DNA of 64,000 nt from Apis mellifera (GCF_003254395.2 NC_037647.1:2334350-2398349); one strand, 5' to 3'; positions 9,611 through 20,340 are shown, counted from the stretch's first letter. Notes: generated from the sequence alone by a model not told the origin. Made by a program: numbers and translations.

Positions 9611-9650
9611 CCATCGTCAGTCGATTTCAGGAAAATGGTACGTAAAGTTA
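9611..9650 (+). promoter_or_regulatory. Possible alternative initiator
   Basis: TCAGTC at 9617-9622 gives A+1 at 9619; the bases at +28 to +32 (9646-9650) are AGTTA, fitting RGWYV. It opens a GC-richer island (9,600-10,190) just before the terminal exon. The match is short and could be chance. Confidence 0.2.
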
Positions 9651-9671
9651 GTGTGCGAGTAGTGTGCCAAG

Positions 9672-9728
9672 CCCGGGTGTCGGAGACGTCCCGGGACGTT
9701 TTCCCTAGTGTAGGCTTTTGCGCCCGGG
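9672..9728. repeat. Three CCCGGG sites and a 14-bp perfect palindrome
   Basis: CCCGGG occurs at 9672, 9690 and 9723. The middle one is the centre of ACGTCCCGGGACGT (9686-9699), a perfect palindrome. This is a marked GC spike in AT-rich surroundings. Confidence 0.7.
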
Positions 9729-9795
9729 TATTATGCGTGAGAATCGTGGAATGAGTGTGTTGGTATGCCTGTTTTGCCATTTTTTAAATATAGAG

Positions 9796-9850
9796 TTAGG
9801 TAGGATAGGTAGTATACTTCTGGTATGTCTGTTAATTATAAGTAGGTAGG
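9796..9850 (+). repeat. Cluster of AGGTAGG-type nonamers
   Basis: TTAGGTAGG at 9796-9804, ATAGGTAGT at 9805-9813 and GTAGGTAGG at 9842-9850. Further TTAGGTAGG copies lie at 12371-12379 and 12897-12905. Each is one base from ATAGGTAGG, the nonamer reported in the repeats of the Drosophila hsr-omega RNA gene. The resemblance may be accidental. Confidence 0.4.
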
Positions 9851-9919
9851 GCCGGGCAAGTTGTCACAGTCTCTGATCGGGTAGGCGCGTTTTCGCGTGA
9901 CAACCTGTTTCAGGGAATA

Positions 9920-10004
9920 AAATTTGAGAAATCGAGGGTGAAGCTGAGACGAATGGAGAACAATACCATTCGTCTCTGGCTTTGCTCATCGATTTTTCGA
10001 ATTT
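9920..10004 (+). ncRNA. 85-nt near-perfect hairpin resembling a pre-miRNA
   Basis: Arms 9920-9956 and 9966-10004 fold with a 9-nt loop (9957-9965). The top 11 bp (9946-9956 with 9966-9976) are perfect. Below a small internal loop (T9945 opposite T9977-G9978) come AAGC/GCTT and a run containing G-T pairs. After a one-base bulge at 9988, ATCGA pairs with TCGAT and the stem continues to 9920/10004. In all about 36 of 37 positions of the 5' arm pair. Size, loop and asymmetry fit a microRNA precursor. It lies in the predicted last intron, 187 bp before the terminal exon. I do not recognise a known mature miRNA. It could also be a structured element of an alternative transcript. Confidence 0.5.
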
Positions 10005-10119
10005 CGCGGTCGCGGTCGTGATTTGTTTTCGAAACGAACGTTGCGCTCGAGATTCTGTGCATGTTCGGAGAATGATCATTGCGATCGTTGGTCGTCCATG
10101 TGCACTTAGCTTCCGCGAC

Positions 10120-10191
10120 TTAGTCCCTTTTTTTTTCCTTTTTTTCTTTGATTTGCGATTAGTGAATCTCGAGCCTAGACTTAAGTTTCAG
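10120..10191 (+). promoter_or_regulatory. Polypyrimidine tract and 3' splice site of the terminal exon
   Basis: A long T-rich tract at about 10126-10150 is followed by AAGTTTCAG ending at 10191. The gap between tract and AG is longer than usual, which lowers confidence in the exact acceptor. The upstream duplicate starts at this very G because the window begins there. Confidence 0.4.
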
Positions 10192-10436
10192 CGGGCATTG
10201 CGCCCGAAGGAGGAAGACCGAAGAGGCCCGACAAACTGTCACGAAGAGGGCTGCAACGAATGGCTTCTCATCTTTTGGATTTTGTCTGGGTCCAAAGAAT
10301 GGGAAGTCATTGTTACTACTTTATCATTGTGCTCGTTTTAGTAATACGTAGTATATGTTGTATCGTTTTGGTCAATTTGCATGCTGGCCCAACGTTGATG
10401 GGCAGTCATCATGGGCAAATCGCGATTTTGCATTAG
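10192..10436 (+). CDS. Hypothetical membrane microprotein, C-terminal exon
   Basis: Joined to 8214-8280 this gives 103 residues and a TAG at 10434-10436. Residues 28-45 are rich in Gly, Arg and Lys. Residues 63-85 form a hydrophobic stretch rich in Ile, Val and Leu, interrupted by Arg75, which could be one membrane span. The tail ends near GSHHGQIAILH. No family is recognised. About 80 open codons here are unusual but possible by chance. Another frame is also open over much of the same stretch, so the openness may be compositional. Confidence 0.25.
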
Positions 10437-11151
10437 TGTTACGATTGATTAATAACGGGTTGAATTAGAGTTGCGTTGTAATTTTCGCGTTTTTAAAGTA
10501 GAGTTACGAATGACTATTAATTTCGATTTGAATTAGTATTGCGAGTAATACATGATTTTCGCGTTTGCTGCAGTGTTACGATCAAATGATAATCGTGTTC
10601 ATTATAATGTAGCATTTTATAAAATATTCAATAAGATTATTCTTTAATTTTTTTTTTGTTCAAACTTTAATTAAAAATTACAAAGATATTAGATTCTAAT
10701 TTATTTCTGTTTAATTTTTATTAAATTCATGTTAAAAATTAGTGTTGCGATGATGAATAATCGCGTTTTGTTAGTAGTGTTGCGTAAATAAACAATCGCG
10801 TTTTGTAAGTAGTGTTGCGTCTATATAATGCCCAATTTTCTTCCACTTGAGTTGTGGAAGTCGACTGCTGAATCACCTAATGCAAGCTAAGAAAGCTGCA
10901 CAAGGGTGATAATACAACACAGCTGCTTTCAAGTGCAAGCTGCATCGAATTTCTCGTCATTAGTGTTGCGTATATTTAAATTTGAGTGCGTAGAGTAGAG
11001 TATTCCGTAAAGAATTAAAATTATCTCGATCTATTTCCGGGAATTTTCCAATTTTTTTTTTCTTGTAAGTTGTAAATTAATTTATTTTGCAAATATAATA
11101 AAGCACTCATCGCGATTGATTTTTCATAAAGATTAGTTTATTAGTGTTGCG
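10435..11151 (+). repeat. Degenerate ~35-bp AGTGTTGCG repeat set, downstream copy
   Basis: Same ten cores as in the upstream copy, shifted by 10,190. The first overlaps the stop codon region of the hypothetical coding frame, so the repeats would be 3' untranslated. Confidence 0.8.
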
Positions 11152-11407
11152 ATATAAAATGAATATTCCACTCACGGTTTGCTCGGATTTACATTGAGTG
11201 GAAAATATTTTTATTTTAGTGGCCCTTCAGGCCACCAAACTCATTTCTTTTTCAGCATCCTTTGTTCCATGTTCCATTTGTTATAGAAAATACTGCTATA
11301 ACATATTTATCTTTTCTTTTTCTTTCGTAAAGATTATTTTTTAAACTTCTCAGAACTATACAATTACAATTTTAATATATATTTATTATTGGTATTGAAA
11401 TTGTAAT

Positions 11408-11423
11408 AATAAAGTTTAATAAA
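11408..11423 (+). terminator. Candidate polyadenylation signals
   Basis: AATAAA at 11408-11413 and 11418-11423 (upstream copy: 1218 and 1228). Such hexamers are common by chance in AT-rich DNA; position after the hairpins is the only other support. Confidence 0.3.
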
Positions 11424-11440
11424 TAACATGTATAAGCTAT

Positions 11441-13490
11441 TAAAAATATAATATATATGAACATACGATTAGATTTAAAATTTTTTTTTCTTTTTAATAT
11501 TTCTATTTTTCCTTTCTTTAAAAGTAGAATTATATGAATATTCGAATATCCATTTGCATAAATTAATGTTAAAATTAAAAATTCATGATCATGATTTTTG
11601 TTTTTTTACAAAATTTTTGCAAAGAATATTTTATATTTTATATTAAAAAATGAATCATATGATTTCAATCTAATCATGTGGTTTCCTTTTTTATCTTCAC
11701 ATTAGATTATTAAAATTGTCTATCTTTGATTTATTTAATCGGATATTATATGTATTATTTTTATTTTTCTTTTCCAAAATTCAAAAAATACTCATTTCAT
11801 TCAATTATTACTCAATTGAATGAAGAATTAGAATTTTACAAAAATTAATTAAATTATTAATTTTTTGTAAAATTCAGAAAATACTAATTTCATTCAATTA
11901 CTAAAATTATGAAATGATTCTTATGTATAACATATTTTCTTTTTCATCTATCAGTTTTTTTTTATTATTAATAATTCAGTAAATTAATTTGTTTCAGATA
12001 AATTAATTCAAGGAGCACCAGCTATATATTTCAATATTATTTCAATTTATTATCATCTCAAACATATATGATGAAAAAGACAATTTTTAATCTCTTTTCT
12101 GTAACATGAATTATAGAGAAATGATTAAAACTTTAAGTTTATTATTAATTGAATAATAATAATTTTATTGAATTTTACTAATACTTCTTTATAGTTTTAT
12201 TTGTTTCAGGTTTTATCATAGGAACAATTGAAGAGTTCATATTCCATATAATATCACTTTTCCTTTCCCTCTCCCTCTCCCTTTCCCTATCTTTGATTAT
12301 AATAGAAATTTTATTTTTTATTTTATTAAATAAATTTATATGTAGGGGGTGTATTATCTTTAGATTGTTGTTAGGTAGGGATTAGAGAAGAATTTTTAGG
12401 TAAGATTCATATTTTAGTTTATTTTCAATTGTTATTATATTTTATGAAATTTTATCAATTCTTATTTGTCTCAATGGTCATTGTGAAATCAATATGGAAT
12501 CATTCATCAATTGAAAGAAATTCGTATTTAATATCCTATCTCTTTTCCTTTTTTTTGTGTATGTATATTTCTTGTACATATATTTGAATTTACATGAAGA
12601 TAGGCTCTCGAAGCAAATCTTCAAATTTTTACATGTATATGTACTATCCTTTAACTTTCATTAAGTAGGCAATATAGAAATTAATAATTTTTTATGGTGG
12701 TAGAGAATGTAAAAGATCAAGCTATTTTTATTTGTGACGCACATTTTAAGATGTATATAAAATGTGCAAGGTTTGCAAAAATTATGTTCATTGCATGCAA
12801 AATCCTATTATTAAATTTTAAAAAATGTTATATAAGTGGTATGTGGTATATATGAAAATCTTAGACTTTTATTGTTTAAGGAAAGTTAAATTATAATTAG
12901 GTAGGTAAAATTAATCTTATAATTATAAATAGAATTAATTTTAATTTAAAGATTATTAATCCAAATAAAAAGTTACAAGTAACATAAAAATTTTAGGATA
13001 TGAATAAATTGAATATAGATAAGTACTAATTAATATTTAAACTAACGTTTATTTATAAATGCTTGCATGATATTGCTTAAAGTAGAATTTATTTGTATAT
13101 GCATGCATGATACTGCTTAAAGTAGAATTTATTTGTAAGTGCATGATTAATGATAAGTAATGGTGGTATTGGTGGTGGTAAAATTTAAATTTAAAAATTA
13201 GATATAAATCTATTTGAGACATATTTTGTTTCTCTTTTTGGCGCATTTTATTTTTATCAATATTTTATATTTTCATGATAATTAAAATATAAAGTATTGA
13301 TATACGAAATACTCTCATATAGAATTATATAAACAGATTCAAATTTAATTAAATTTTTAGTTCCAGTTTTAGCTTTCCGCGTCGGTTTCTTTTGTAATTT
13401 CTTTTGTTGTTTGTTTTGCACAACGCTCAAAATAGTTTTGAACGTTTTGCAAACAGATACCCAAAGAAGAATTTATTTGAAAATTAATTA
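11441..13490. other. AT-rich stretch without a visible gene
   Basis: The part to 12365 duplicates 1251-2175. The rest is unique AT-rich sequence with two TTAGGTAGG motifs and a short direct repeat at 13065-13146. No supported gene. Confidence 0.55.
13065..13146. repeat. Short tandem duplication, 36-40 bp
   Basis: GCATGATAYTGCTTAAAG with its following TAGAATTTATTTGTA stretch occurs twice, starting at 13065 and 13105, with a third partial GCATGA at 13141. Confidence 0.8.
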
Positions 13491-13504
13491 ATTTTTACGT
13501 AAAA

Positions 13505-13572
13505 GGTGGGTGGATGGGACGTCGTGGTTAGGGTGGGTCTCCAACTCGCAGCAACCTCCACGAGGTGAGACC
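13505..13572 (+). other. Short GC island with G-quadruplex potential and a bulged hairpin
   Basis: Four GGG runs (about 13508, 13516, 13531, 13535) could form a quadruplex with loops of about 5, 12 and 1. Downstream GGTCTC (13536-13541) pairs with GAGACC (13567-13572), and ACCTC (13554-13558) pairs with the adjacent GAGGT (13562-13566), forming one helix with a 12-nt bulge. It sits alone in AT-rich DNA. Confidence 0.5.
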
Positions 13573-14540
13573 TGGAAATCATTATTATTTCATATATAAT
13601 TTATAATTATATCGCTGATATAATTATAAGTTATATATTAGATATAATGAGCTAATTGGCTGCCTATAGGTATAGGTTAGTTTTTGAAAGATTTAGCAAT
13701 TTTAGATTTAAAATTTTTGGAAAAAAATTGTATTTTTTTAATCATCAATTTTGAAAGTAAAAACTTGTTGTTTATGTCGATGAAAATTTTGTATTTTTTT
13801 TAATTATTTTAGTGATAATTTAAAAATTGGTTGACAGTTATCGTCATATTTCGAATTTAGATTTTAGTACGTTAGGAATTACATTTTTACCTTTTCTAAA
13901 GTATATGTTTGAGTATATGTTTAAAATATAAAATGTAGTTTGTTTATTCCGTTTCTCGTCGTTGAATACATTTTTGTGTTATTTAATCCGCGGGTTACGT
14001 AGATCCCATTACCATTTTTGTATCACATGCGACATTATCGATTCAGAATGGATTAAAACATCAGCGCTATTAGATTGAAATGAATTAACAAAATGTAATG
14101 TAATAGAAATTTGTTATTGACAAAAGAATTGTCAATCATGATTGATTCATAAAATTTAGATTTTGCGTGGAGAATTGAATAATTTTTTTTTACACGATTT
14201 ATGCGATCGCATGTGTGTCATGAGACGAAAAATTTATTTTATCTTTCGTTCATTATCATGATATCGATCGAACGATAAATGTTGGTAATCGATATAGAAG
14301 AAAATCGATTTTTCGATACTGAAAATTTTCATATACCTTCTTCTATCTATATAATTAAAATAAAGAATAAAATTAAATTACAAGACTATTAAAATATAAT
14401 TAGAAGAGAAAAATTTTAATAATGGAAATATCAAAAGAACTCGGAATTCTCAAATTCTCTTCACGGAAAAAAAAAAGTTTTAATTAAATTTTAATTAAAC
14501 GCGAATATTACTACACTCCACGCCATTGAAAAGCAAAATC
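13573..14540. other. AT-rich stretch without a visible gene
   Basis: Contains near-palindromic AT sequence at 13600-13640 and no supported coding frame. It ends at the change to CpG-rich sequence. Confidence 0.55.
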
Positions 14541-17500
14541 AATCTCGTTTCCACGTTAATCAGCTTTTATTCTCTCGGGGAAAGAAAAATCTTTCTCTAA
14601 AAATGTTTTTCCCCGCGATGTCTCGATCGGGCTGTTTACCGGGCAAATTGTTTCACAACGATAGCCAAGAAAACACGCTCTCTCTCTCTCTCTCGTGAAT
14701 CGTATATAATTTTATATAATATGGCACACATTACGGGGCTGAAGTGTCCTCCTTGTTGGCGATGAGACGCGAATTTCCAACGCTGTAATATCCTCCCCAG
14801 TTTTTTTTTTTTTTTTTTTCCCCCTCCTCCTCCCTTCCAACGACTTGGAAATGGAATATTCCCTGGCTTGCCAGTAATAATCGGGAGAAAGATCACTTAA
14901 TGGCCCTCTAGGATAAGAGCCCACCGCCATTCGCACCTCCGCGAATTTGCTGCCAGCGCCTAACAAAATTGCCGCATTATGTCGTTTAACGCCCTCGGAA
15001 ATACACAGTTCCGCGCATCGAGAACGGGAGAGAATAAAAGTTAGCTGGATAGGACAAGAGCGGAGGGAGAGGGAGGGTGTATGGGCGAAACAGGGGGGGC
15101 CGAACGAAACGGGAAAGAGACGGGAGACAGACGGGGAAGAGAAAATTACACGGGATGTGATAGAACGATGTGACGCGACGTTATAACACGGGGAAAAGGT
15201 GTCAGAGAGTAGTGCGATCGCGCAAGCACAACCAGGCCGAGGATCGCGCTGCATAATAGATGCGTCGGGATGCGCTTTAGCGCAAACAGGAACAAATTTC
15301 TCGGTGCACTCGTTGCAACAATTGAATCGGTAATCAACCCGGCCTCTCGATAATCGAATCAGCCTCTGTACACGCGTAATTGAAATTTTGCAGCCGACCA
15401 CTGCAAATATTCCCGCCCTTTTCACCCTTCCTCTTTTACCGCTCTTCGTTCGTCGGTCTCGCGAAATTGTCACGACGAGTTTTCCAGTCGCGAAAATGTT
15501 GCCAGTCGGACGAATCTTATGAATCGTTGTTGATAAAAATACTGGTGGAAAACTTAGGGAGAGAAAGAAGGGGGAGGGAAATCTATGACGATATTGATAG
15601 CGTTAATGTGCATTCTTTTATATGATTATAAATAATTCGATTTGATATGTAATCTGTATATGCCGCGTATTTTCATTTTGAACAGAATCAGAGGAATAAT
15701 ATTCGACTATTTCGAGCCACTCTGAGGAAAAAAATTTATCGAATCATAGGGAATTTTTAGTTTATTTGAACATATATCGCGATGCTGAAAAATAGTTCGA
15801 AAAAGAGTGAATTATCTCGAGCAATAATATAATAATCTTGGAGATGCTCGTAAAAATAACTTCTTTTGTTTCGTCTTTATTATACAACCGGTTGAAAATT
15901 TATGGATAAACTTGATAAAAGAAGAGAAATCTTTTAAAAGGAGATATTATTCTACAGAATACAATTCCGCGTATATTATAAAGCAATCGAAACTTCTATT
16001 ATTTTTTAGCATAAGTCGGGGCTCGCGTTGAGAAATCCGGATTTAATTTTTCTAACGCACACGACCGTGAACGTGAAAAGAAGGGGTGGGGGAGGAGGAC
16101 GGATTAATTATCGCGGGGCAAAGAAGAAAAATGGGCACTTAATTAACGCGGGTGACCGGATCAGATGTTCTTAACCGCGCAACGGTGTCACAAACGAAAG
16201 AGTTTTCTTCGAGCGGACTTCATTTCGCGGGAGCGTGAATAAAAGTGGCCGAGGAAAGGAGAGACACGGAGAGACTCGTCCCTCCCTCGTCGCTCTCTGT
16301 TTCGCGTAAATTGACCCTGACGAAGAAAGCATTTCTGTAAACTACTTTCATTCCGTCCCCCTTTTGTGACATCTCCCGCCACCAGTGGCTTTGCCTTGAA
16401 AAGACCCGACGGATATCCATGGAAAAAATGCACGGTTGGCGAGTCCGCGAGCCATTCGCGCGCTTCTCAATATCAATTGTACAACAGTAATTATTAGCAA
16501 CGCCATTGTCGCTGACTAGGGACCGCCTTAATAATCGACACGCCGAATACCGGATCGTTTTGTATCACGGGAAACCGCTTCTTTTTTGCTGTGGATATTC
16601 CAGGAAATACCGTAGACGCCAGAATTGTGGAACCGTGTTTTTTTTTTTTTCTCAGAACGTAGAAATCGTTTTTAATTAGACGAAGTTGGAAACTAGGGAT
16701 GCAAATATAAGGTAACAGCGAGGCGATTGAGGGATTGAAAATGTGTTGGGTGGGAGTGCATTGAAACATTTTCAAGATATAATCTCCCTGGAGTTGAAAC
16801 GACCAGGGAGGAGAAGGTGTTTGGCGTAGAATGTTTAGTATATGTTGTTGGGATACACGCGTTTACAAACAAGGAAGTAAAAATGCAAGGGGGGGGGGTG
16901 GTAGTGGTACCCCTCTTTCGTTGAAATTTACTCTTTCTAAACACACGCTGCTCGCTAATGCTCTCTCAAAATTCTCTTTCTGGACTTTAAACTCTTTTTC
17001 ACCACTGTCCACTCTTAAGAAGACCCAGCTCTTCATCTCGAAACAAACACACACTTCCTACCGCCACTTAGCCACATCGACGCGTCCCCCGATGCTTTGA
17101 AAAATTCCGACCTCCAAACACGTGTTACGCTCCCTTTTTGAAAATTTTTAATCGAGGAGAAATAGGTCTATAGGTCCTTTTTCGATAAATCGTCTTTAAT
17201 TAATCATCCCTTGAAGAAGCTCGTTAATAATAATTATTTCAATATTACTCTAATTATTAACGAATCGTTACTCTTAAAAAATTTCCAATTCCTTTTGTAT
17301 TCTTCCAACAGAAAGAAAAAAAATTTCTCCATCCTGGTGATTTATCCATGAAAACAATGCTATCTCTTTCCCAAAAAGTTGGATCAAATTAAACATCCCC
17401 TCTTTTTTGCACAAATTCGAATCCAGTTTACCACCCCCGCTATTCACATCTCTCGGATTCATTTATACAACGCGATACACAACGATCGATGCCGCGTTCC

Positions 17501-18030
17501 GCAATCGGGACTCGATAAATGGCGGCTCGTAAGAGATTGGAATCTCTATTTTGCTCCGGTGAATTGAATCCAGAAGCCTGGTGAAAGTTTTTCAAGCAGT
17601 TACACGGCAGTCGAACCGGGAACTCGTGCATCCTATTCACCTTGTACCGGTGCCGGCATCGTTCCCCCTAGCAGTTTTTGCGTGATGTAAACACAAAACT
17701 TGCATCACGGAAGAAAGATAGGGAAAGCCGTATTGCGGACCTTCCGTCGTGTACACACCTATCCACCTTACGAACGCAGGCGGAGGGTTTTTCTAAAGAC
17801 GCGACACAGGGAATGTGTAATACGCGGAACAATACTCGACACGCTTTCCTGCGACTCCCACTTACATTCATGTATCCGTCCGCTCCATTATCTTTTCACG
17901 AACGTCCACTTTGTACTGTTTCTCCCTCTCTCTCTCAACTAACCCTTTGCCGTATTTTTTTTCCCCCACGTCTCTGGATCGTCTCTCCGCGCGAAACTAA
18001 TTAATCCTCGTGGCGCGAAATCTGCAAATG
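14541..18030. other. CpG-rich stretch, no supported gene
   Basis: Base composition shifts near 14.5 kb. Open frames here, including a 253-residue one on the minus strand at 14712-15473, have many Arg, Ser and Cys, cross a poly-T tract read as poly-Lys, and show no domain. Simple repeats are (CT)n at 14678-14694, T18 near 14803 and G10 at 16889-16898. It could hold enhancers or untranslated exons, but none can be defined. Confidence 0.5.
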
Positions 18031-20340
18031 ATCGCGTTAGATAAGTCGCGGAAAAATTCGACGAGATCATCGTAGCGCTATTAAATTACTCTCGTCGAGG
18101 AAATAAAAGAAATCGGGATTTATATAGTGTTTATATTGCGTATAAAATATGATAATACAATAATAGAAGGAAAGAGATGTATACACATGAAAGCGATTAC
18201 AACAAGGAAAATTCTCGAGATAAGATTTGAATATTGTTTTTTTATACACAGAACAGTGAACTAATACTAAAATTTTAGATAAGAAGATCAATCGCTGTAT
18301 TTCGACGAGTGAAAGAAATATAATTCGTTTTTTAGAAATCTGTCAATCAGACTCAGTCGTTATCAACGTTAGTGTTTTTGTTTGTATATCTTCAAACTTG
18401 AAGCACTTTTCCTCTTTATGAATCGTCTTCGAACGTTGTTAAAAAATATATGAGGCGAGATACAGAAACGATCATATTACGTGCCGCTACAGGAAAATTG
18501 AACGAAGTCGCGCGACGCGGATTTATCAACAACGTAAATCAGCCTACGATACCGTAAACGTTTAACGCGACAGTGGAATTTATGCACGACCATCCGGGTG
18601 GGACAATTTATATGGAGCCGATCGGATGACCGACGAAATAAAGCGATCACGCGTAAATTCGTTATAAACCGACTGGTTATGAATTTGTTCTCGCCTATGT
18701 CGGAGGGGGGAAAAAAAGAGAAGAGAAAAAAAGAAAAAAATATCGGAAATTAATTTTATGGAAATACATACAGTGGCACGAGGGGATGGTTGATTGTTGA
18801 GATTTCGTTAGAATAATTGACAATGAACGAATATGTTTTTTTTCGGGCGATTGTTCATTCGTTTTGACAGGTTGTAAAGATAATATATTTTCTCGTACGG
18901 GTATTTTTTAAATGGAATTCGATACGAATAGATATATCCCAATCTCTCTGATATATAAATATATTTAATTGAATTTCGAAATAAATAACTTTACTATCTC
19001 TAAAAGATACGAACATTTGTTTTCGTTCGTTTAATAATCGTTCTAAAAATAATAAAAGAAGGGAATCGCGAATAAAATTATCATGTGTACAGAAGATATT
19101 TATAACTTTGATATTAAAAAGAAATTCTTCTCTTCGAAAAGAAAAAACGCTTCGATTCAAAATTAAATAGGCAAAAATATCGAGGGATATCTCGACCACG
19201 AATCTTCGTTCCGAACAGTATATTCCCCTTTCTAAACAACTCTCGAATACGAACAAAGGGCAACACAAATCATCCCCTTCGACACCGTAGTCCCAAACTC
19301 GTTCCAATAGCATTAAATTCCCGATATATACGCGACAACCACCCTTGGAGAACCGATAGTTAATAAAGGATTTAACAGAGACGTAAACGGGAAATTCAAA
19401 CGGGGGAAGAGAGAAGAGGCTGCGTCAACGCGAGTTTCCGTTTTTGCGCGAACAGGCGCCGGGATACGGCGTTGGACAATTCACTGAACTGTCTCTCTCT
19501 CCGCAGGACCTATGCTACGGTTGCCCGTTGCGTGTGTGCGCGCGCGTGTGAAAACCCTCTCCTCCTCTCTATTACTGTCACGACGCAGATATCCTCGTGT
19601 GTATATTTGGTCCCTCCATTCTCCTTCGTAGCCCATTATGCTCCCGTGAATGGAGTCCACGTTCGAGTACGAGATTCGAATCGGCACCCCGACCATCGTC
19701 GACACTTCGCCTCTGTTCGAACTGTCAATGGCGAGAACGAGAGGAGAACCGACACGAGGCGGGAGAAACGAACCGTTTCACGACAATGGAAACCTCGCGC
19801 CGCCGTGCACGTAGACGAGGCCCGGTTTGGTAGTTCGCGCGTTTTTTTCCTCCACCGGCCGGTTGTCAGTCTCCCGGCTGACACGTACTCGGGAGAAAGA
19901 GAAAGAGAGAGAGAAGGATATTGATGGCTGCAATGAAATAACCGACGACTTCGTACCGAGAGGGAGCAACAACTTTGCGTTTGTCCAAGTCTCTGTGCTC
20001 GTTTGCTACGAGTATGGACATGGTATTACACTCGAATGTTGAATTGACCTATCCGTAAATGTAAATTTGTGTCAGGCGGAGGAAGAGTTAGGATTTTTTT
20101 GATGGGATTTTTAACGATATATTAAATGTTCGAATTCGAATCGAGCAAGGAGTCAAGGTATTTTATTATCGGGAACACGATATCAAAGAATTAAATTACT
20201 TTTAAGATTAATATTTATTATTCTTTAAGGAAGATAGGTATAATATAGAATTTTCTAAATAATTATTTAACGATTTTTATTTTTCGATGACCATCGATTA
20301 TACGAAATAATATTAAAATATCCTCGCTGTAAATTGCATT
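18031..20340. other. AT-rich stretch followed by a CpG-rich island
   Basis: 18031-19330 is AT-rich. 19380-20040 is CpG-rich with frames open on both strands, a TCTCTCTCTCCGCAG acceptor-like string ending at 19506, and GA runs near 19900. The island may be a promoter or 5' exon, but neither strand nor boundaries can be set. Confidence 0.35.

Larger units (their letters stand above)
5885..11430 (+). ncRNA. Predicted spliced RNA gene, lncRNA or microprotein transcript
   Basis: Proposed model: exon 1 at 5885-5941, exon 2 at 7435-7489 and/or its identical copy 7976-8030, exon 3 at 8192-8280, terminal exon from 10192 to about 11430. Each internal boundary has a consensus splice signal (donors GTAAGT, GTAAGG, GTAAGG, GTGAGT; acceptors TACAG, TACAG, CATAG, TTCAG), all on the + strand in the right order. 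The terminal exon is rich in short repeats and hairpins, has AATAAA signals, and is present twice in the window. It could be a long non-coding RNA with repeated protein-binding motifs, or a messenger for a 103-residue product. I do not recognise the gene. Known bee non-coding RNAs cannot be matched by eye. Confidence 0.45.
10192..11430 (+). ncRNA. Predicted terminal exon with repeats and hairpins
   Basis: Begins with a small hairpin, CGGGC/GCCCG around ATTGC. It then carries the last coding part of the hypothetical microprotein to 10436, followed by the AGTGTTGCG repeats (10435-11151). Hairpins lie at 10840-10860, 11162-11210 and 11219-11235, and AATAAA at 11097, 11408 and 11418. The end is set at the last AATAAA pair. 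GC content drops sharply after 10450 except in the repeat cores and hairpins. Confidence 0.4.
10191..12365. repeat. Downstream copy of the 2.17-kb duplication
   Basis: Near-identical to 1-2175. The offset is 10,190 at both ends because the small indels cancel. Past 12365 the sequence does not resemble the array that follows the first copy. Confidence 0.95.

Noticed and set aside
9982..10341. 119-codon frame crossing the start of the terminal exon
   Set aside because: It runs through the poly-T splice tract and overlaps the hairpin; the Phe-rich middle is the tract itself.
14712..15473. 253-codon open frame on the minus strand, the longest in the window
   Set aside because: It passes through a poly-T tract read as poly-Lys and a (GA)-rich region, has Arg/Ser/Cys-rich composition and no domain, and neighbouring frames on both strands are open too. 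Low stop density in CpG-rich DNA explains it.
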